A DNA stretch of 64,000 bases from an uncultured Alphaproteobacteria bacterium (GCA_903899945.1 CAIULA010000009.1:1-64000), one strand, 5' to 3'. Shown: positions 8,813-18,306, counted from the stretch's first letter. Notes: generated from the letters alone by a model not told the origin. Numbers and translations: made by a program.

Positions 8813-10876
8813 TTATGCAATAAGTTTATGTCTGATTAATCCGGAAGGAAGAGTAAAATAAAATTCGGCTCCTCCCTCTTTGTGAGATCTAACGCCAATA
8901 TCACTTCCTCCATGAGATTCAACGACCTTTTTACAAAGTGCTAATCCAATACCAGATCCCTCATATTTCTCTTTTCCATGCAATCTCTCAAACATTTGAA
9001 ATACTTTTTGATGATATTCTTCAGAAATTCCCAGCCCATTATCTTTGATAGTAAAATACCAAAATCCATTCAGACTGGTAGCTTCAATTTTAATCACCGG
9101 AGTTTTTTCTGAACGAAACTTAATCGCATTTTCAATCAAATTTCGAAACAATTGAGTAAGTTGAGTGTAGTCTCCATAAATCTCTGGTAAATAACCTGTC
9201 TCTATAATGACTTGATTTTCTTCTATTGTTGAGGCAAGTGTTTCTTTTATTTCCTCTATAAGATCACTAATCGAAACAATAGTATGATGGAGGTTGTTTG
9301 AGTCGACTTTTGAATAAATGAGAATATCTTCAATCAGCAACCTCATCCTTTCCACACCTTTACGCACATAACTGAAATACTCTTGAGTTATCTCATCAAA
9401 ATTTCCTGCATTATGGCGATAAATAAGATGAATAAAGCTTGAAATGGTACGTAATGGTTCTTTGATATCATGCGAACAAATATAAGCAAATCGTTCTAGT
9501 TCACTGTTCGACCTTTTAAGCCCATCGATCATCTTTTGCATTTTTATTTCTATATTTTTTCGTTCAGTGATGATCTCTGCAAAAAGAATCATTCCCCCAA
9601 TCATTTTATTAGATTTATACCAGGGATGAGCTTCCCATTTTAACCACATGGAAGTACCGTCTCTTCTCACAAGCTCAACTTCATCTATTTTTTCCACTTT
9701 CCCTTGCAAGCAACGTTGATGTATAGCTCGCCATTCCAGAGGAATATCAGGAGAAATTTCGTAATAATGCTTACCTATAATTTCTCTCTCTTCTAAGCTA
9801 TAGTCTCTGCGCCATGCTTTACTTGTTAAAAGATAATTTAGGTTTCGATCAAACATAGCCACTGCGGCCGGCGTGTTTTCTATAAAAAACTTCAAGATTT
9901 GCTCTGTTTCAAGTTGAAGCTGCACCTGATTTTGAACCTGCACCAGATTTCCAATAGTTGCCATAAGAGGCTGCAAAAAGCTCTGAACTTCGTTATCGTA
10001 CCCTTCTGTTCTATTGGCAAGTCCTATTACGGCTATTAACTTTCCGTTCACACTAATCGGAATCCCCATGAAATTTCTTAAATGCTGAAAATCGGATGAA
10101 TCTGTGTCTTTTAGCAAATTACTATCATTGATGAGAAAGGTCTTTCTAGAATTAACCACTTGCCCTGAGAGCTTTTCCATACATAAAATTTTTTTATCCA
10201 AATACTTATCTGTTTGATCAGCACATTCTCTTGGATTTTCATTGCTTTTCGCTACTGTGAAAGAAGTTGATTTAACATATGGTTGACTCTCTTCATTCTC
10301 AAGAACTTCACCAATAAGCCCATATTCGCTATTTGTCAGCCTAACAATTGACTCTATCAAATGAGCAAAGATTTCGTTGTAATTATCTTTTTGAAACTGT
10401 TCTGATTGACAATAATTAATCGCAGCCAGAAGATTATCTGTAAGCTCTAGTTCTTTTTCAGTTTGCTTAAGCCTACTAACATCAGTATGAGTACCAACCA
10501 TCCGAACAGGATGCCCACTAGCATCCCTGATAACCACTTTTCCTTTTATAAGAAACCAAAACCATTGACACGATTTGTGCTTTTTTCGGCAGAGGATCTC
10601 TAAGGTTTCTATCTGCCCAGTGAGATGTTTTTCCAAATCAGAATTGAATTTTTCAAGATCATCCGGATGAATCAGGTTCACCCATGACCTAAGATCCCAA
10701 GCTGGTAATTCTTCAACCGTATAGCCTAATGATCGGTAGATATGCGAAGAGCAACAGAGTTCACCAGATTGCAAATCCCAATCCCAAAATCCCATGTTAA
10801 AAGAAGAAGAACGAAATTCAGAACACTCAGGTCCATCAAAAGAAACTACGTTTGGTTTCGTAATAAGCGTCTTCAT
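8813..10876 (-). CDS. Sensor histidine kinase, PAS-GAF-PAS-HisKA-HATPase
   Basis: A 687-residue soluble kinase with no membrane segment. Order: PAS_3 domain (about 25-140, WDWDLQSGELCCS, HPDDLEKF), GAF domain (about 150-320), second PAS (about 330-440), HisKA with phospho-acceptor H469 in CSHDIKEPLRTISSF, and HATPase with N-box NLIENAIKF, G1 DNGLGI and G2 GSGIGLALCK. This H-box style is typical of bacteriophytochrome-like kinases that pair with Rcp1-type receivers, exactly the partner encoded 10 bases downstream. The GAF domain has no recognisable chromophore cysteine context, so a light sensor is not supported. The input signal is unknown and probably cytoplasmic. Confidence 0.9.
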   Translation of the reverse strand: MKTLITKPNVVSFDGPECSEFRSSSFNMGFWDWDLQSGELCCSSHIYRSLGYTVEELPAWDLRSWVNLIHPDDLEKFNSDLEKHLTGQIETLEILCRKKHKSCQWFWFLIKGKVVIRDASGHPVRMVGTHTDVSRLKQTEKELELTDNLLAAINYCQSEQFQKDNYNEIFAHLIESIVRLTNSEYGLIGEVLENEESQPYVKSTSFTVAKSNENPRECADQTDKYLDKKILCMEKLSGQVVNSRKTFLINDSNLLKDTDSSDFQHLRNFMGIPISVNGKLIAVIGLANRTEGYDNEVQSFLQPLMATIGNLVQVQNQVQLQLETEQILKFFIENTPAAVAMFDRNLNYLLTSKAWRRDYSLEEREIIGKHYYEISPDIPLEWRAIHQRCLQGKVEKIDEVELVRRDGTSMWLKWEAHPWYKSNKMIGGMILFAEIITERKNIEIKMQKMIDGLKRSNSELERFAYICSHDIKEPLRTISSFIHLIYRHNAGNFDEITQEYFSYVRKGVERMRLLIEDILIYSKVDSNNLHHTIVSISDLIEEIKETLASTIEENQVIIETGYLPEIYGDYTQLTQLFRNLIENAIKFRSEKTPVIKIEATSLNGFWYFTIKDNGLGISEEYHQKVFQMFERLHGKEKYEGSGIGLALCKKVVESHGGSDIGVRSHKEGGAEFYFTLPSGLIRHKLIA

Positions 10877-11112
10877 ACTTTACCTCACATACATTTCTCT
10901 TAAATGAAAAATTTTGTTCGTTTCTTTAAACAAAAAAATAAACAATCCCTCGTTTTTTTCAAAAAATTAAGAGGTTTTTTTTTCAAGTCCTTAGCTATAT
11001 TTAGCTCAGATATCAACTTATGGTTGAGTGAATATCACATTTTTTTATGCATATCTAGTCATTTCTTAGTGCTAATTCGTTATTAAAAAACTTTTCAATA
11101 AAGTGCTGATTA
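10877..11112. other. AT-rich gap, no gene seen
   Basis: This is the promoter side of the histidine kinase gene and the 3' side of pgsA. It is extremely AT-rich with runs of A and T. A 60-codon plus-strand frame inside it (10904-11086) is low complexity, Phe/Lys-rich and lacks a ribosome binding site, so I do not call it. No clear terminator or promoter stands out. Confidence 0.4.
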
Positions 11113-11664
11113 CTAAAAATGCTTTATACCTGCTTTAAAATAATCAAAACCGCTAATCAGAGTCATCACTGCGGCTACCCAAAGCATCCCTTCGCCTACC
11201 AACAAAAAGGGGCTTCCAAAAGTAGGTGTATCACCTAAGAGTAAAAGACTAATTGCTAACATTTGAATTGCTGTTTTCCATTTAGCAAAAGTTGTTACTG
11301 GCATGTTCACCTTTAATTCACTTAAAAACTCCCGCAAACCAGAAACCATGATTTCGCGACAAAGAATAATAATTGCTGGCATCAAAGTAAAACGACTAAT
11401 CCTGCCAAATCCCGCCAGCATAAGCAATGTAGAAGCCACAAGAAGTTTATCAGCAACTGGGTCTAGGAACTGACCAATTTTTGTGGTTTGTGACCAAATT
11501 CTAGCTACATAACCATCTAAAAAATCTGTAAAACAAGCAATAATAAAGGCAAGAGCAGCAACCCATCTCCCCACCACACTTTGTGTGTAAAAAGCGCCCA
11601 TCATAATCGGGATCAAACCTATGCGTGCTAACGTTAAAAGATTGGGAATTGTTGATAGCATCAT
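11113..11664 (-). CDS. pgsA: CDP-diacylglycerol--glycerol-3-phosphate 3-phosphatidyltransferase
   Basis: It makes phosphatidylglycerol phosphate, the committed step to phosphatidylglycerol and cardiolipin, at the inner membrane. The CDP-alcohol phosphatidyltransferase signature D-x2-DG-x2-AR-x8-G-x3-D-x3-D is present as DFLDGYVAR...GQFLDPVADK (about 42-66). At 183 residues with several membrane helices it matches PgsA. Two adjacent ATG codons could start it. It follows uvrC on the same strand; uvrC-pgsA adjacency is common in proteobacteria. Confidence 0.92.
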   Translation of the reverse strand: MMLSTIPNLLTLARIGLIPIMMGAFYTQSVVGRWVAALAFIIACFTDFLDGYVARIWSQTTKIGQFLDPVADKLLVASTLLMLAGFGRISRFTLMPAIIILCREIMVSGLREFLSELKVNMPVTTFAKWKTAIQMLAISLLLLGDTPTFGSPFLLVGEGMLWVAAVMTLISGFDYFKAGIKHF

Positions 11665-11759
11665 TTTAATAAAGAATTCTTCTAATTCCTTGCAATGTAA
11701 TGCAATTTGCTGTGTTTGTTAACAGTAATTTATCATTTGAGAAAATGGCAACCACAAAG

Positions 11760-13613
11760 CTATTGTTCATGAAAATGTTGATAAATTTTTAAAGCTACTG
11801 CCTTATTAATTCCTTCAACAAGCTGCAAATCAGCAAGTCCTGCATGGGCAACACCTTGGGCTGAACCAAAATATTGCAATAGCTTTTTCTTACGAAGAGC
11901 ACCTATTCCGGGAATGCTATCCAATTGTGATTGCCCTATTTTCCTTTGCCTTTTGCTGCGGTGCGTTCCGATTGCAAAGCGATGAGCTTCATCTCTTAAT
12001 CTTTGCAAAAAATGAAGAACAGGACTATTTTCTGGCAAAGAGATAGGGTCTTTTCCAGGCATAAAAAATCTTTCTTTTCCAGCATTTCTGTCAGGTCCTT
12101 TAGCAATAGCTACGACCGGCAACTCCAATTCCATTTTCTGAAGGCACGCAAGAACTGTTGAAAGCTGTCCTTCTCCACCATCAATTAACAAAAGATCAGG
12201 CAGAACCCATTCTTCTTTGTGAGCAAAGCGTCTGTTCATGACTTCACGCATCATACCGTAATCATCGCCTTTTTCCCCCAACGTCTTAATAGAAAATTTC
12301 CGATAAGACTTTTTATCAAACCCTTGCTGATTTGCAACCACCATAACCCCGTAGGCGTCCTTACCCTGGATATGGCTATTATCATAAATCTCTATTCTTT
12401 CAGGGACTTTGGATAGCTCAAAAATTTCTGTAATCTGATTAAAAATTTTTGCAACAGACGCAGATTCGGTCTGCTTTCTTTCAAGACTCGCTTTGGCATT
12501 TGCAAAAGCATGATCAATCAGTTCTTTTTTGAGCCCAAGTTTAGGAACTTCCCATGCGGTAGTTTGTTTATGTTTTCCTTTAAATGCATCTTTAATTAGG
12601 TTCATTTCTTCTGGCCTATAGTTCATCAGGACAACAGGTGCCGGAACTCTCTCTTCGTAAAATTGAGTCAGAAAAGCAGCCATACCGACCTCTGGCGTTT
12701 CTTCAGAAGTATGCGCTAGCATAAAGGACTCTGTCCCAAAATTGCGCCCATATCTGAAAAAGAAAATCTGCACGCACGTTTTTCCGCCTAATTGAGCAAG
12801 AGCAATCACATCTGCATCTTTCATGCCGCTTATATTAATTCTTTGACGGGATTGAATTTGGGTTAAAAGATGAATTCGATCTCGGTAACTTGCTGCTTTC
12901 TCGAACTCCAAAGCCTCACTAGCCTCGGTCATCTTTTCAGCCAATTGCTGCTGCACCAAACCTGCTTTGCCAAGCAAAAAGTCCTCAGCCTGATTTACGG
13001 CATCCTTATATTCTGTTCCCGAGATTTTCCCAACGCACGGAGCCGTGCAGCGTTTGATATGGTATTGCAGACAAGGACGCGTTCGGTTTGCAAAATAGTT
13101 ATCATTACAATTACGTATCTGAAATATTTTTTGCAAAGTCAAAACAGTTTCATCAACAGCAACAATAGATGCAAACGGCCCATAATAAGATCCTTTTATG
13201 GTTTGAGGACCTCGATGTTTAACGATACGAGAATAAGAATGATCTTTGGTTAAAAGTATATAAGGGAAAGACTTGTCATCTTTCAAAAGTACGTTATAGC
13301 GAGGCTGTAGTTTTTTGATCAAATTACTTTCAAGAAGCAGAGCTTCGATTTCAGTATGGGTAATAACAATTTCAAGGCTACTAAGCTCAGCAACCATCCG
13401 CTGTAGACGGTTTGGTAGTTTTTGTATATGACAATAAGAAACCACCCTTTTTTTTAAGTTTTTTGCTTTCCCAACATAAAGAACCTCTTGTTTTTGACCC
13501 AGCATGCGATAAACGCCAGGTGAAGAAGGCAAAGTTTTAACAAAATTCCGTAAAATCTCGACCCCTCTTTCAAGGGTTTCTGATAAATTAAAAGGGATCT
13601 CGCTATCTGACAT
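11760..13613 (-). CDS. uvrC: Excinuclease ABC subunit C
   Basis: It makes both incisions in nucleotide excision repair with UvrA and UvrB. The 617-residue protein has the N-terminal GIY-YIG nuclease (SSPGVYRML, then VLYVGKAKNLKKRV), a UVR motif for UvrB binding (EASEALEFEKAASYRDRI), the RNase H-like 5' nuclease domain (EIYDNSHIQGKDAYG, LLIDGGEGQL) and a C-terminal helix-hairpin-helix pair (LDSIPGIGALRKKKLL). Length and order are standard. No clear SOS-type box was seen upstream. Its start borders the gap that carries DnaA-box-like sites. Confidence 0.96.
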   Translation of the reverse strand: MSDSEIPFNLSETLERGVEILRNFVKTLPSSPGVYRMLGQKQEVLYVGKAKNLKKRVVSYCHIQKLPNRLQRMVAELSSLEIVITHTEIEALLLESNLIKKLQPRYNVLLKDDKSFPYILLTKDHSYSRIVKHRGPQTIKGSYYGPFASIVAVDETVLTLQKIFQIRNCNDNYFANRTRPCLQYHIKRCTAPCVGKISGTEYKDAVNQAEDFLLGKAGLVQQQLAEKMTEASEALEFEKAASYRDRIHLLTQIQSRQRINISGMKDADVIALAQLGGKTCVQIFFFRYGRNFGTESFMLAHTSEETPEVGMAAFLTQFYEERVPAPVVLMNYRPEEMNLIKDAFKGKHKQTTAWEVPKLGLKKELIDHAFANAKASLERKQTESASVAKIFNQITEIFELSKVPERIEIYDNSHIQGKDAYGVMVVANQQGFDKKSYRKFSIKTLGEKGDDYGMMREVMNRRFAHKEEWVLPDLLLIDGGEGQLSTVLACLQKMELELPVVAIAKGPDRNAGKERFFMPGKDPISLPENSPVLHFLQRLRDEAHRFAIGTHRSKRQRKIGQSQLDSIPGIGALRKKKLLQYFGSAQGVAHAGLADLQLVEGINKAVALKIYQHFHEQ

Positions 13614-13748
13614 TTTAAAGGTAGACCAAGTTTAACGGAACATTCTTTACTAAAAGCACAGAATGATGTGATTTTAAAAGCAATAACTTCAGCTGAATAT
13701 GTCATTGCAACGTGATTTTGCCTTATTCATCCTCGTTAAAACAATTCA

Positions 13749-13763
13749 TTAACAAACAGTTAA
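13749..13763. promoter_or_regulatory. CtrA-type binding site TTAA-N7-TTAA
   Basis: TTAACAAACAGTTAA matches exactly the full CtrA consensus TTAA-N7-TTAA known from Caulobacter. It ends 3 bases before a DnaA box. In an AT-rich genome such a match can arise by chance, so its position beside DnaA boxes is what gives it weight. Confidence 0.45.
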
Positions 13764-13766
13764 TTT

Positions 13767-13789
13767 TTATCCACGAAATCTGTGGATAA
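13767..13789. promoter_or_regulatory. Inverted pair of DnaA boxes
   Basis: TTATCCACG (13767-13775, one mismatch to TTATCCACA) faces TGTGGATAA (13781-13789, perfect) with five bases between. Further related sites are at 13793 (weak) and 13970 (TGTGCATAA, fits the relaxed consensus). Confidence 0.55.
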
Positions 13790-14127
13790 CCTTGTGGACA
13801 TTTTGTGGGCTACTTTGAAAATACCAAGCAAAGCCTCATGTTTCCAGTCTGTGCTCAAGCTTTAAGCTCAAAAAATAAGTATTTGTTTTTTAAACATTAT
13901 TTACATAGACGAACAAAACCAAGGACTTTAAAAAAATTTTAAGAAAACATTTCTCTTCTTTTTAGCACCTGTGCATAACTTTCCACCTTCCCCATTAAAT
14001 TTAATTAAAAATTTAATTTATTTTGTCCCTAATTTATTATTGGATTTTTACCGCAAGATGGTTCACGTTAGCCTGTTTTTATGATAACACTAAACGTATC
14101 AATTTAAACAAAGATGGGCTTTCAGTT

Positions 14128-15039
14128 TTGCAAACAGTGGAAAAAACAGCTTTATCTCGTAAGCCTGAATGGATACGCGTCAAGGCTCCTGTTTCTAAAG
14201 AATACAAAGAAACTGCAAAACTCATGCATTCTTTAAAGTTGAACACAGTTTGTGAAGAAGCAGCTTGTCCGAATATTGGTGAATGTTGGTCAAAAAAACA
14301 TGCAACGGTTATGATTCTGGGCGACACCTGCACGAGGGCTTGCGCTTTTTGCAATATAAAGACTGGAAAACCAAATCTTTTAGATCCCCATGAACCACAA
14401 CGAGTTGCGGAAGCTGTTGCGCAAATGAATCTTTCTCATGTGGTTGTAACTTCTGTTGACAGAGATGATTTGGATGATGGGGGGGCTGCTCATTTCTCAG
14501 AAGTTATCAAGGAAATTCGAAAAAGAGCCCCTTCAACAACAATTGAAGTCCTAACCCCTGATTTCTTAAGAAAAGAAAATGCCATTGAAACGGTAGTGCA
14601 CGCCAGGCCCGACGTGTACAACCACAACCTTGAGACAGTTCCACGCTTATATTCAACGGTTCGTCCCGGAGCTCGTTATTTTCATTCGCTTCGCCTTCTT
14701 GATACTGTAAAAAAAATCAACCCTTCCCTGTTTACAAAATCCGGAATTATGGTGGGCCTTGGAGAAAGCAAAACAGAAGTTTACCAAGTTATGGACGATC
14801 TAAGGGCAGCCAATGTTGATTTTATAACCATTGGTCAATATCTACAGCCCACCCCTAAGCATCATCCTGTTATGTCCTTTATTACGCCCTCTGAATTTCA
14901 AGATTATGAGGCCATGGCTAGAGGTAAAGGTTTTTTAATGGTATCAGCCTCTCCTTTAACACGTTCCTCATATCATGCCGGAAGAGATTTTGAAAAGTTA
15001 AAAGCTGCGCGCGTAAAAAGCTTAAATAAGGCTTTTTAA
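14128..15039 (+). CDS. lipA: Lipoyl synthase (radical SAM)
   Basis: It inserts two sulfurs into octanoyl groups on lipoyl domains of 2-oxoacid dehydrogenases. The auxiliary cluster motif C-x4-C-x5-C is in [12 protein letters not shown], the radical SAM motif CxxxCxxC in CTRACAFC, and the C-terminal SSYHAG carries the serine ligand of the auxiliary cluster. The frame is open from TTG 14023, but the first 35 residues look non-native. No ATG is available, so TTG 14128 (303 residues) or GTG 14137 is the likely start, just before [11 protein letters not shown] where family alignment begins. The RatA-like gene follows 3 bases after the stop. Confidence 0.93.
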   Translation: MQTVEKTALSRKPEWIRVKAPVSKEYKETAKLMHSLKLNTVCEEAACPNIGECWSKKHATVMILGDTCTRACAFCNIKTGKPNLLDPHEPQRVAEAVAQMNLSHVVVTSVDRDDLDDGGAAHFSEVIKEIRKRAPSTTIEVLTPDFLRKENAIETVVHARPDVYNHNLETVPRLYSTVRPGARYFHSLRLLDTVKKINPSLFTKSGIMVGLGESKTEVYQVMDDLRAANVDFITIGQYLQPTPKHHPVMSFITPSEFQDYEAMARGKGFLMVSASPLTRSSYHAGRDFEKLKAARVKSLNKAF

Positions 15040-15042
15040 ATA

Positions 15043-15498
15043 GTGCCAAGACATTTTGAGAAAAGAAAGTTAACTTATCCTTCTGAACTTTTGTATGCAA
15101 TCGTTGAGGATGTAAAAAATTACCCGCAATTCCTGCCTTGGGTAAAAGGATCTCTTATCTCAAACCGGCAGGCACAACATTTTGATGCAAAATTAACCGT
15201 TGGATATAACGCTTTTGTACAAACTTCGTATACATCAAGAGTGCATCTTACACCTTTTGAAAAAATAGAAATCGAGTATTTATCAGGCCCATTTCAGCAT
15301 CTGGATAACCAATGGACATTCAAGGCTCTAAATGAACAAGAAACGGAGGTTGATTTTTTAATTGATTTTTCATTTAAAAATCAGTTATTGCAAAATCTCA
15401 TGGAAAGCTTTTTTAATGAAGCCTTAAAAAGAACTCTTCTTGCTTTTGAAAACAGAGCAATGGAACTGTATTCTGAGCATTTGAATCCCGGACTATAG
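15043..15498 (+). CDS. Coq10/RatA-type START-like protein
   Basis: The 151-residue protein begins RHFEKRKLTYPSELLYAIVEDVKNYPQFLPWVKGS divided around the DV-x-NYP-x-FLPW motif that marks the Coq10/RatA polyketide-cyclase-like family. Members bind ubiquinone or other hydrophobic ligands and support respiration; E. coli RatA was reported to affect ribosome association, but that role is not assumed here. The start is GTG at 15043, 3 bases after lipA. The lipA-coq10 pair is typical of alphaproteobacteria. The 3' end overlaps the convergent L,D-transpeptidase gene by 6 bases. Confidence 0.85.
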   Translation: MPRHFEKRKLTYPSELLYAIVEDVKNYPQFLPWVKGSLISNRQAQHFDAKLTVGYNAFVQTSYTSRVHLTPFEKIEIEYLSGPFQHLDNQWTFKALNEQETEVDFLIDFSFKNQLLQNLMESFFNEALKRTLLAFENRAMELYSEHLNPGL

Positions 15499-17028
15499 GT
15501 TGAAACGAGCATAGTCTTTTTTATCTAAATTATAAGGATCATCGCTAAAAAGAACCTGCTCTTTCCCATCGACCCATACTGTTATATAGGTAAAATAAAC
15601 AGGGATAGGTTTTTTAAGAAGTATCGCAGACGTATCCCCGGCATTAATTTTTTCTTGTAACTTCTGCGGATTATCATACTGCGTCCCTTTCAAAGCCCAA
15701 GTTGCCAGTTTTTGAGGAGATTCTAGCCTGACGCAACCTGATGAAAATGGCCTTGCAACCTTATGAAATAGATTTTTCTGAGGCGTGCCATGCAAATAGA
15801 TTGCTTCCTTATTATCCAAGTTAAACTTTATAGCCCCCAACGCGTTATTTTTTCCGGGCAACTGACGTACCGTATAAGGAAAATGATGAAGAGAAACATG
15901 ACTCCAATCCACAGATGAATCGGTAACTGTATCACCATCTTGGTCTGTTACAGTAAAACCAGATTTTGACAGATATTTTGGATCCTGTAAGACTTTACGT
16001 AATTTATCCTTAATAAAAATACTAACAGGAACGCCCCAAGCGGGATTCAGAACCACGCTATTCATGTTAGAGGTAAAAATCGGAGTCTCTCTGCTTTTCA
16101 TACCCACAATCACAGGCTGCGTTAAATCAATTTTCCGATCTTCCATGGCATAAAGCTTATATGTCGGAATATTAACCAAAACATATTTGCCCTGAAGAGA
16201 ACTCTCTAATTCCCTCCAACGTTCAAGGTTAAGTTTGATTTTTTTGATTCTCTCTTCAGGAGTCATGTTTAAGGCAATGCAAGTTTTTCTGCCAATAATT
16301 CCATCAGGCTCAAGAAAATGTCTTTTTTGAAACTGTTTTACAGCCGCTTCCAATTTCTTACTAAAGGTAGAGGTAAATTTCAGATCTGCTCCTTTTTTAG
16401 AAGCCGCAAAAAATCCCAATAAATGAAGTTGCTTTTTAGCTGTAACTAAAACCGGATCCTGGTCTTTTAGTCGAAAAGAGTGATTAATGCAAGTCCACTG
16501 CGGAGGTCTTCCTGATTTATCTGCTAAAGATTCATATTCTTTCAATATATTTTCAAGTTTCTCTTTTTGAGACAGGACTACCCTCATATCAACGGTCGTT
16601 GGTTTTGGATCGTTATCTTCATCTTCAGAAATTACAGATTGCTCTTCTAAGGAACCTGCCTCATCTTCGTCCTCATCCTTCAGTTGCTGTTCTTTTTGTG
16701 CACTTTCTGGACTTATAGATGTTGGAACAACCGCAGATGTAGATTCAGTAACTGCTGTTTTAGCAGGCTCTGTTTGTGCAACTGTAGGTTCAGGGAGAGC
16801 TGATTCAACAACCGCTAGCGTAGTATCTGGAACTGATTTTTCAGTCGATAGAGCTTGAGTTGTAGAAATTTGTGTTTCTACCACAGGTATCGTTGATGGT
16901 ATTTTCGGAATCGTAATGACAGGAGGAGGAGTCGGGACAGCAGTTACAGTCTCAGCAAGGCCTTGCTCCCCGAAAACTAATCCGAGCAGTGTAAAAGTAA
17001 ACAGACATGTTTTTTGTAATTGTTTCAT
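15493..17028 (-). CDS. L,D-transpeptidase, YcbB/LdtD-like, periplasmic
   Basis: It forms 3-3 crosslinks in peptidoglycan. The 511-residue protein starts at ATG 17028 with a signal peptide (MKQLQKTCLFTFTLLGLVFG). Residues about 30-150 form a Pro/Thr/Val-rich then acidic low-complexity linker. A peptidoglycan-binding domain follows (FQKRHFLEPDGIIG), then the YkuD domain with NIPTYKLYAME, NPAWGVPVSI, the HGTPQ histidine and catalytic Cys in SSGCVRL. An upstream ATG at 17052 would add eight residues before the signal peptide and is less likely. The layout matches the large YcbB class. The long linker presumably spans the periplasm. Confidence 0.9.
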   Translation of the reverse strand: MKQLQKTCLFTFTLLGLVFGEQGLAETVTAVPTPPPVITIPKIPSTIPVVETQISTTQALSTEKSVPDTTLAVVESALPEPTVAQTEPAKTAVTESTSAVVPTSISPESAQKEQQLKDEDEDEAGSLEEQSVISEDEDNDPKPTTVDMRVVLSQKEKLENILKEYESLADKSGRPPQWTCINHSFRLKDQDPVLVTAKKQLHLLGFFAASKKGADLKFTSTFSKKLEAAVKQFQKRHFLEPDGIIGRKTCIALNMTPEERIKKIKLNLERWRELESSLQGKYVLVNIPTYKLYAMEDRKIDLTQPVIVGMKSRETPIFTSNMNSVVLNPAWGVPVSIFIKDKLRKVLQDPKYLSKSGFTVTDQDGDTVTDSSVDWSHVSLHHFPYTVRQLPGKNNALGAIKFNLDNKEAIYLHGTPQKNLFHKVARPFSSGCVRLESPQKLATWALKGTQYDNPQKLQEKINAGDTSAILLKKPIPVYFTYITVWVDGKEQVLFSDDPYNLDKKDYARFNL

Positions 17029-17132
17029 TATCTGTGTCGATTCCTGCGTCATAACTTTAAAATCAAAATCTATTTCTACTAAGGATCTTTATAAATTATT
17101 AAAACATCAATCCTGTTAACAAATAGTGAAAG

Positions 17133-18251
17133 CTAGATTTGTTTTGAATCTTTTTTAAAGATTTCATCTGGAATTTGTTTAATCACTTTCTTCATTACAG
17201 TTGGCAAAGCCACATTTTCAAGGTTATCAAGGGTAACCCAATGGCCATCAAAAATCTTTTGGCCATACCCATCGCTTTTGAAAATAACTGTATTTGTATT
17301 ATATATAGCCCCAACCTTAACCGTTAAATGCAAATGGAAATGTGTAAATGTATGCTTAACCTGTTTGGACACCTCGTACCACTCTAAATTTTTCTCAAAT
17401 TTAAAAAAATCTTCTGGATTCAAAGCTTCATTACCCCAAGGTGTTGTTGGAACACCCATCATTCCCCCCAAAAGGCCTTTTAACGGGCGTTTTTCTAAAA
17501 GGATTTTTCCCTCACAAAGAAGAATGTATGCAATTCCATACCGTGTGGGTTTTTCAGGCTTTATCTTTAAAACAGGAAATTCACTAACTTTCCCTTCATT
17601 ATATGCTTGGCACTTTGTTGTTAAAGGACATTCTGCACATTTAGGATTTAAAGGGCGGCAAATCATTGCACCTAAATCCATTAAAGCCTGAGCAAAATCT
17701 CCTGGATACACTCCATCGGCCATATGCGAAGTATAAATAAAAACTTCTTTTTTCAAAAAAGGAAGTGGGTATGGAATTGCAAACAAACGCGCAAAGACAC
17801 GCATGATATTGCCATCAATGGGAATAATCGGATAATCAAAAGCAATAGATGCAATTGCCGCGGCCGTGTAGTCTCCAATTCCTGGCAATTCTTTAAGAAT
17901 TTTTGGATCTGAAGGAATCTTTGAAAGTTTGGCCAGTATTTTAGCTGCGGCGTGCAAATTACGAGCCCTACTGTAATACCCAAGGCCTTGCCACTGCACT
18001 AAAACCTCGTCAAGACTAGCTTCTGCCAATGCTTCTAGGGTCGGCCATTTTGTTATAAATCTCTCAAAATAATCCGTAACCGTTGCAACGGTTGTTTGCT
18101 GCAACATAATTTCGCTGAGATAAACGTAATAAGGGTTTGGCGCTTGCCCCTTCTCCGCCCTCCAAGGAAGTATTCTTTGATGAGTGTCATACCATTTCAG
18201 AACATTCAAACGTATGTCCTTTAAAACCTTTGGAAAGAGATTGACAGGCAT
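17133..18251 (-). CDS. mutY: A/G-specific adenine DNA glycosylase
   Basis: It removes adenine mispaired with 8-oxoguanine. The 372-residue protein has the HhH-GPD core: catalytic Glu in LSEIMLQQTTVATV, GLGYYSRARNLHAAA, hairpin LPGIGDYTAAAI with catalytic Asp in PIDGNIMRV, the 4Fe-4S cysteines C-x6-C-x2-C-x5-C (CRPLNPKCAECPLTTKC), and a C-terminal Nudix-like 8-oxoG recognition domain (GKILLEKRPLKGLLGG). Start ATG 18251. It is divergent from the DUF721 gene, an arrangement typical of alphaproteobacteria. Confidence 0.95.
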   Translation of the reverse strand: MPVNLFPKVLKDIRLNVLKWYDTHQRILPWRAEKGQAPNPYYVYLSEIMLQQTTVATVTDYFERFITKWPTLEALAEASLDEVLVQWQGLGYYSRARNLHAAAKILAKLSKIPSDPKILKELPGIGDYTAAAIASIAFDYPIIPIDGNIMRVFARLFAIPYPLPFLKKEVFIYTSHMADGVYPGDFAQALMDLGAMICRPLNPKCAECPLTTKCQAYNEGKVSEFPVLKIKPEKPTRYGIAYILLCEGKILLEKRPLKGLLGGMMGVPTTPWGNEALNPEDFFKFEKNLEWYEVSKQVKHTFTHFHLHLTVKVGAIYNTNTVIFKSDGYGQKIFDGHWVTLDNLENVALPTVMKKVIKQIPDEIFKKDSKQI

Positions 18252-18306
18252 ATGTTCTTTAACTCACATTGAAACAAGTATTCATTACTTTATTGATGAA
18301 AATAAT

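Larger units (their letters stand above)
13614..14127. other. Long AT-rich gap with DnaA-box and CtrA-like sites (candidate oriC)
   Basis: About 510 bases between divergent uvrC and lipA hold no convincing gene. It contains a TTAA-N7-TTAA CtrA-type site (13749-13763), DnaA boxes TTATCCACG (13767-13775) and TGTGGATAA (13781-13789, a perfect match in inverted orientation), a weaker TGTGGACAT (13793-13801), another TGTGCATAA (13970-13978), and a very AT-rich stretch at 13991-14024 that could unwind. This is the makeup of alphaproteobacterial origins. The alternative is a promoter region controlled by DnaA and CtrA. Identity as oriC is inference. Confidence 0.4.

Noticed and set aside
8813-10876. 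Bacteriophytochrome reading of the kinase
   Set aside because: The H-box style is phytochrome-like, but the GAF domain has no recognisable chromophore-binding motif and there is no PHY domain or heme oxygenase gene nearby.
10904-11086. 60-codon plus-strand frame upstream of the histidine kinase
   Set aside because: Low-complexity Phe/Lys-rich translation, no ribosome binding site, lies in extreme AT-rich DNA; most likely chance.
13454-13705. 83-codon minus-strand frame overlapping the uvrC start
   Set aside because: Another frame of uvrC; the uvrC N-terminal GIY-YIG motif is intact in its own frame.
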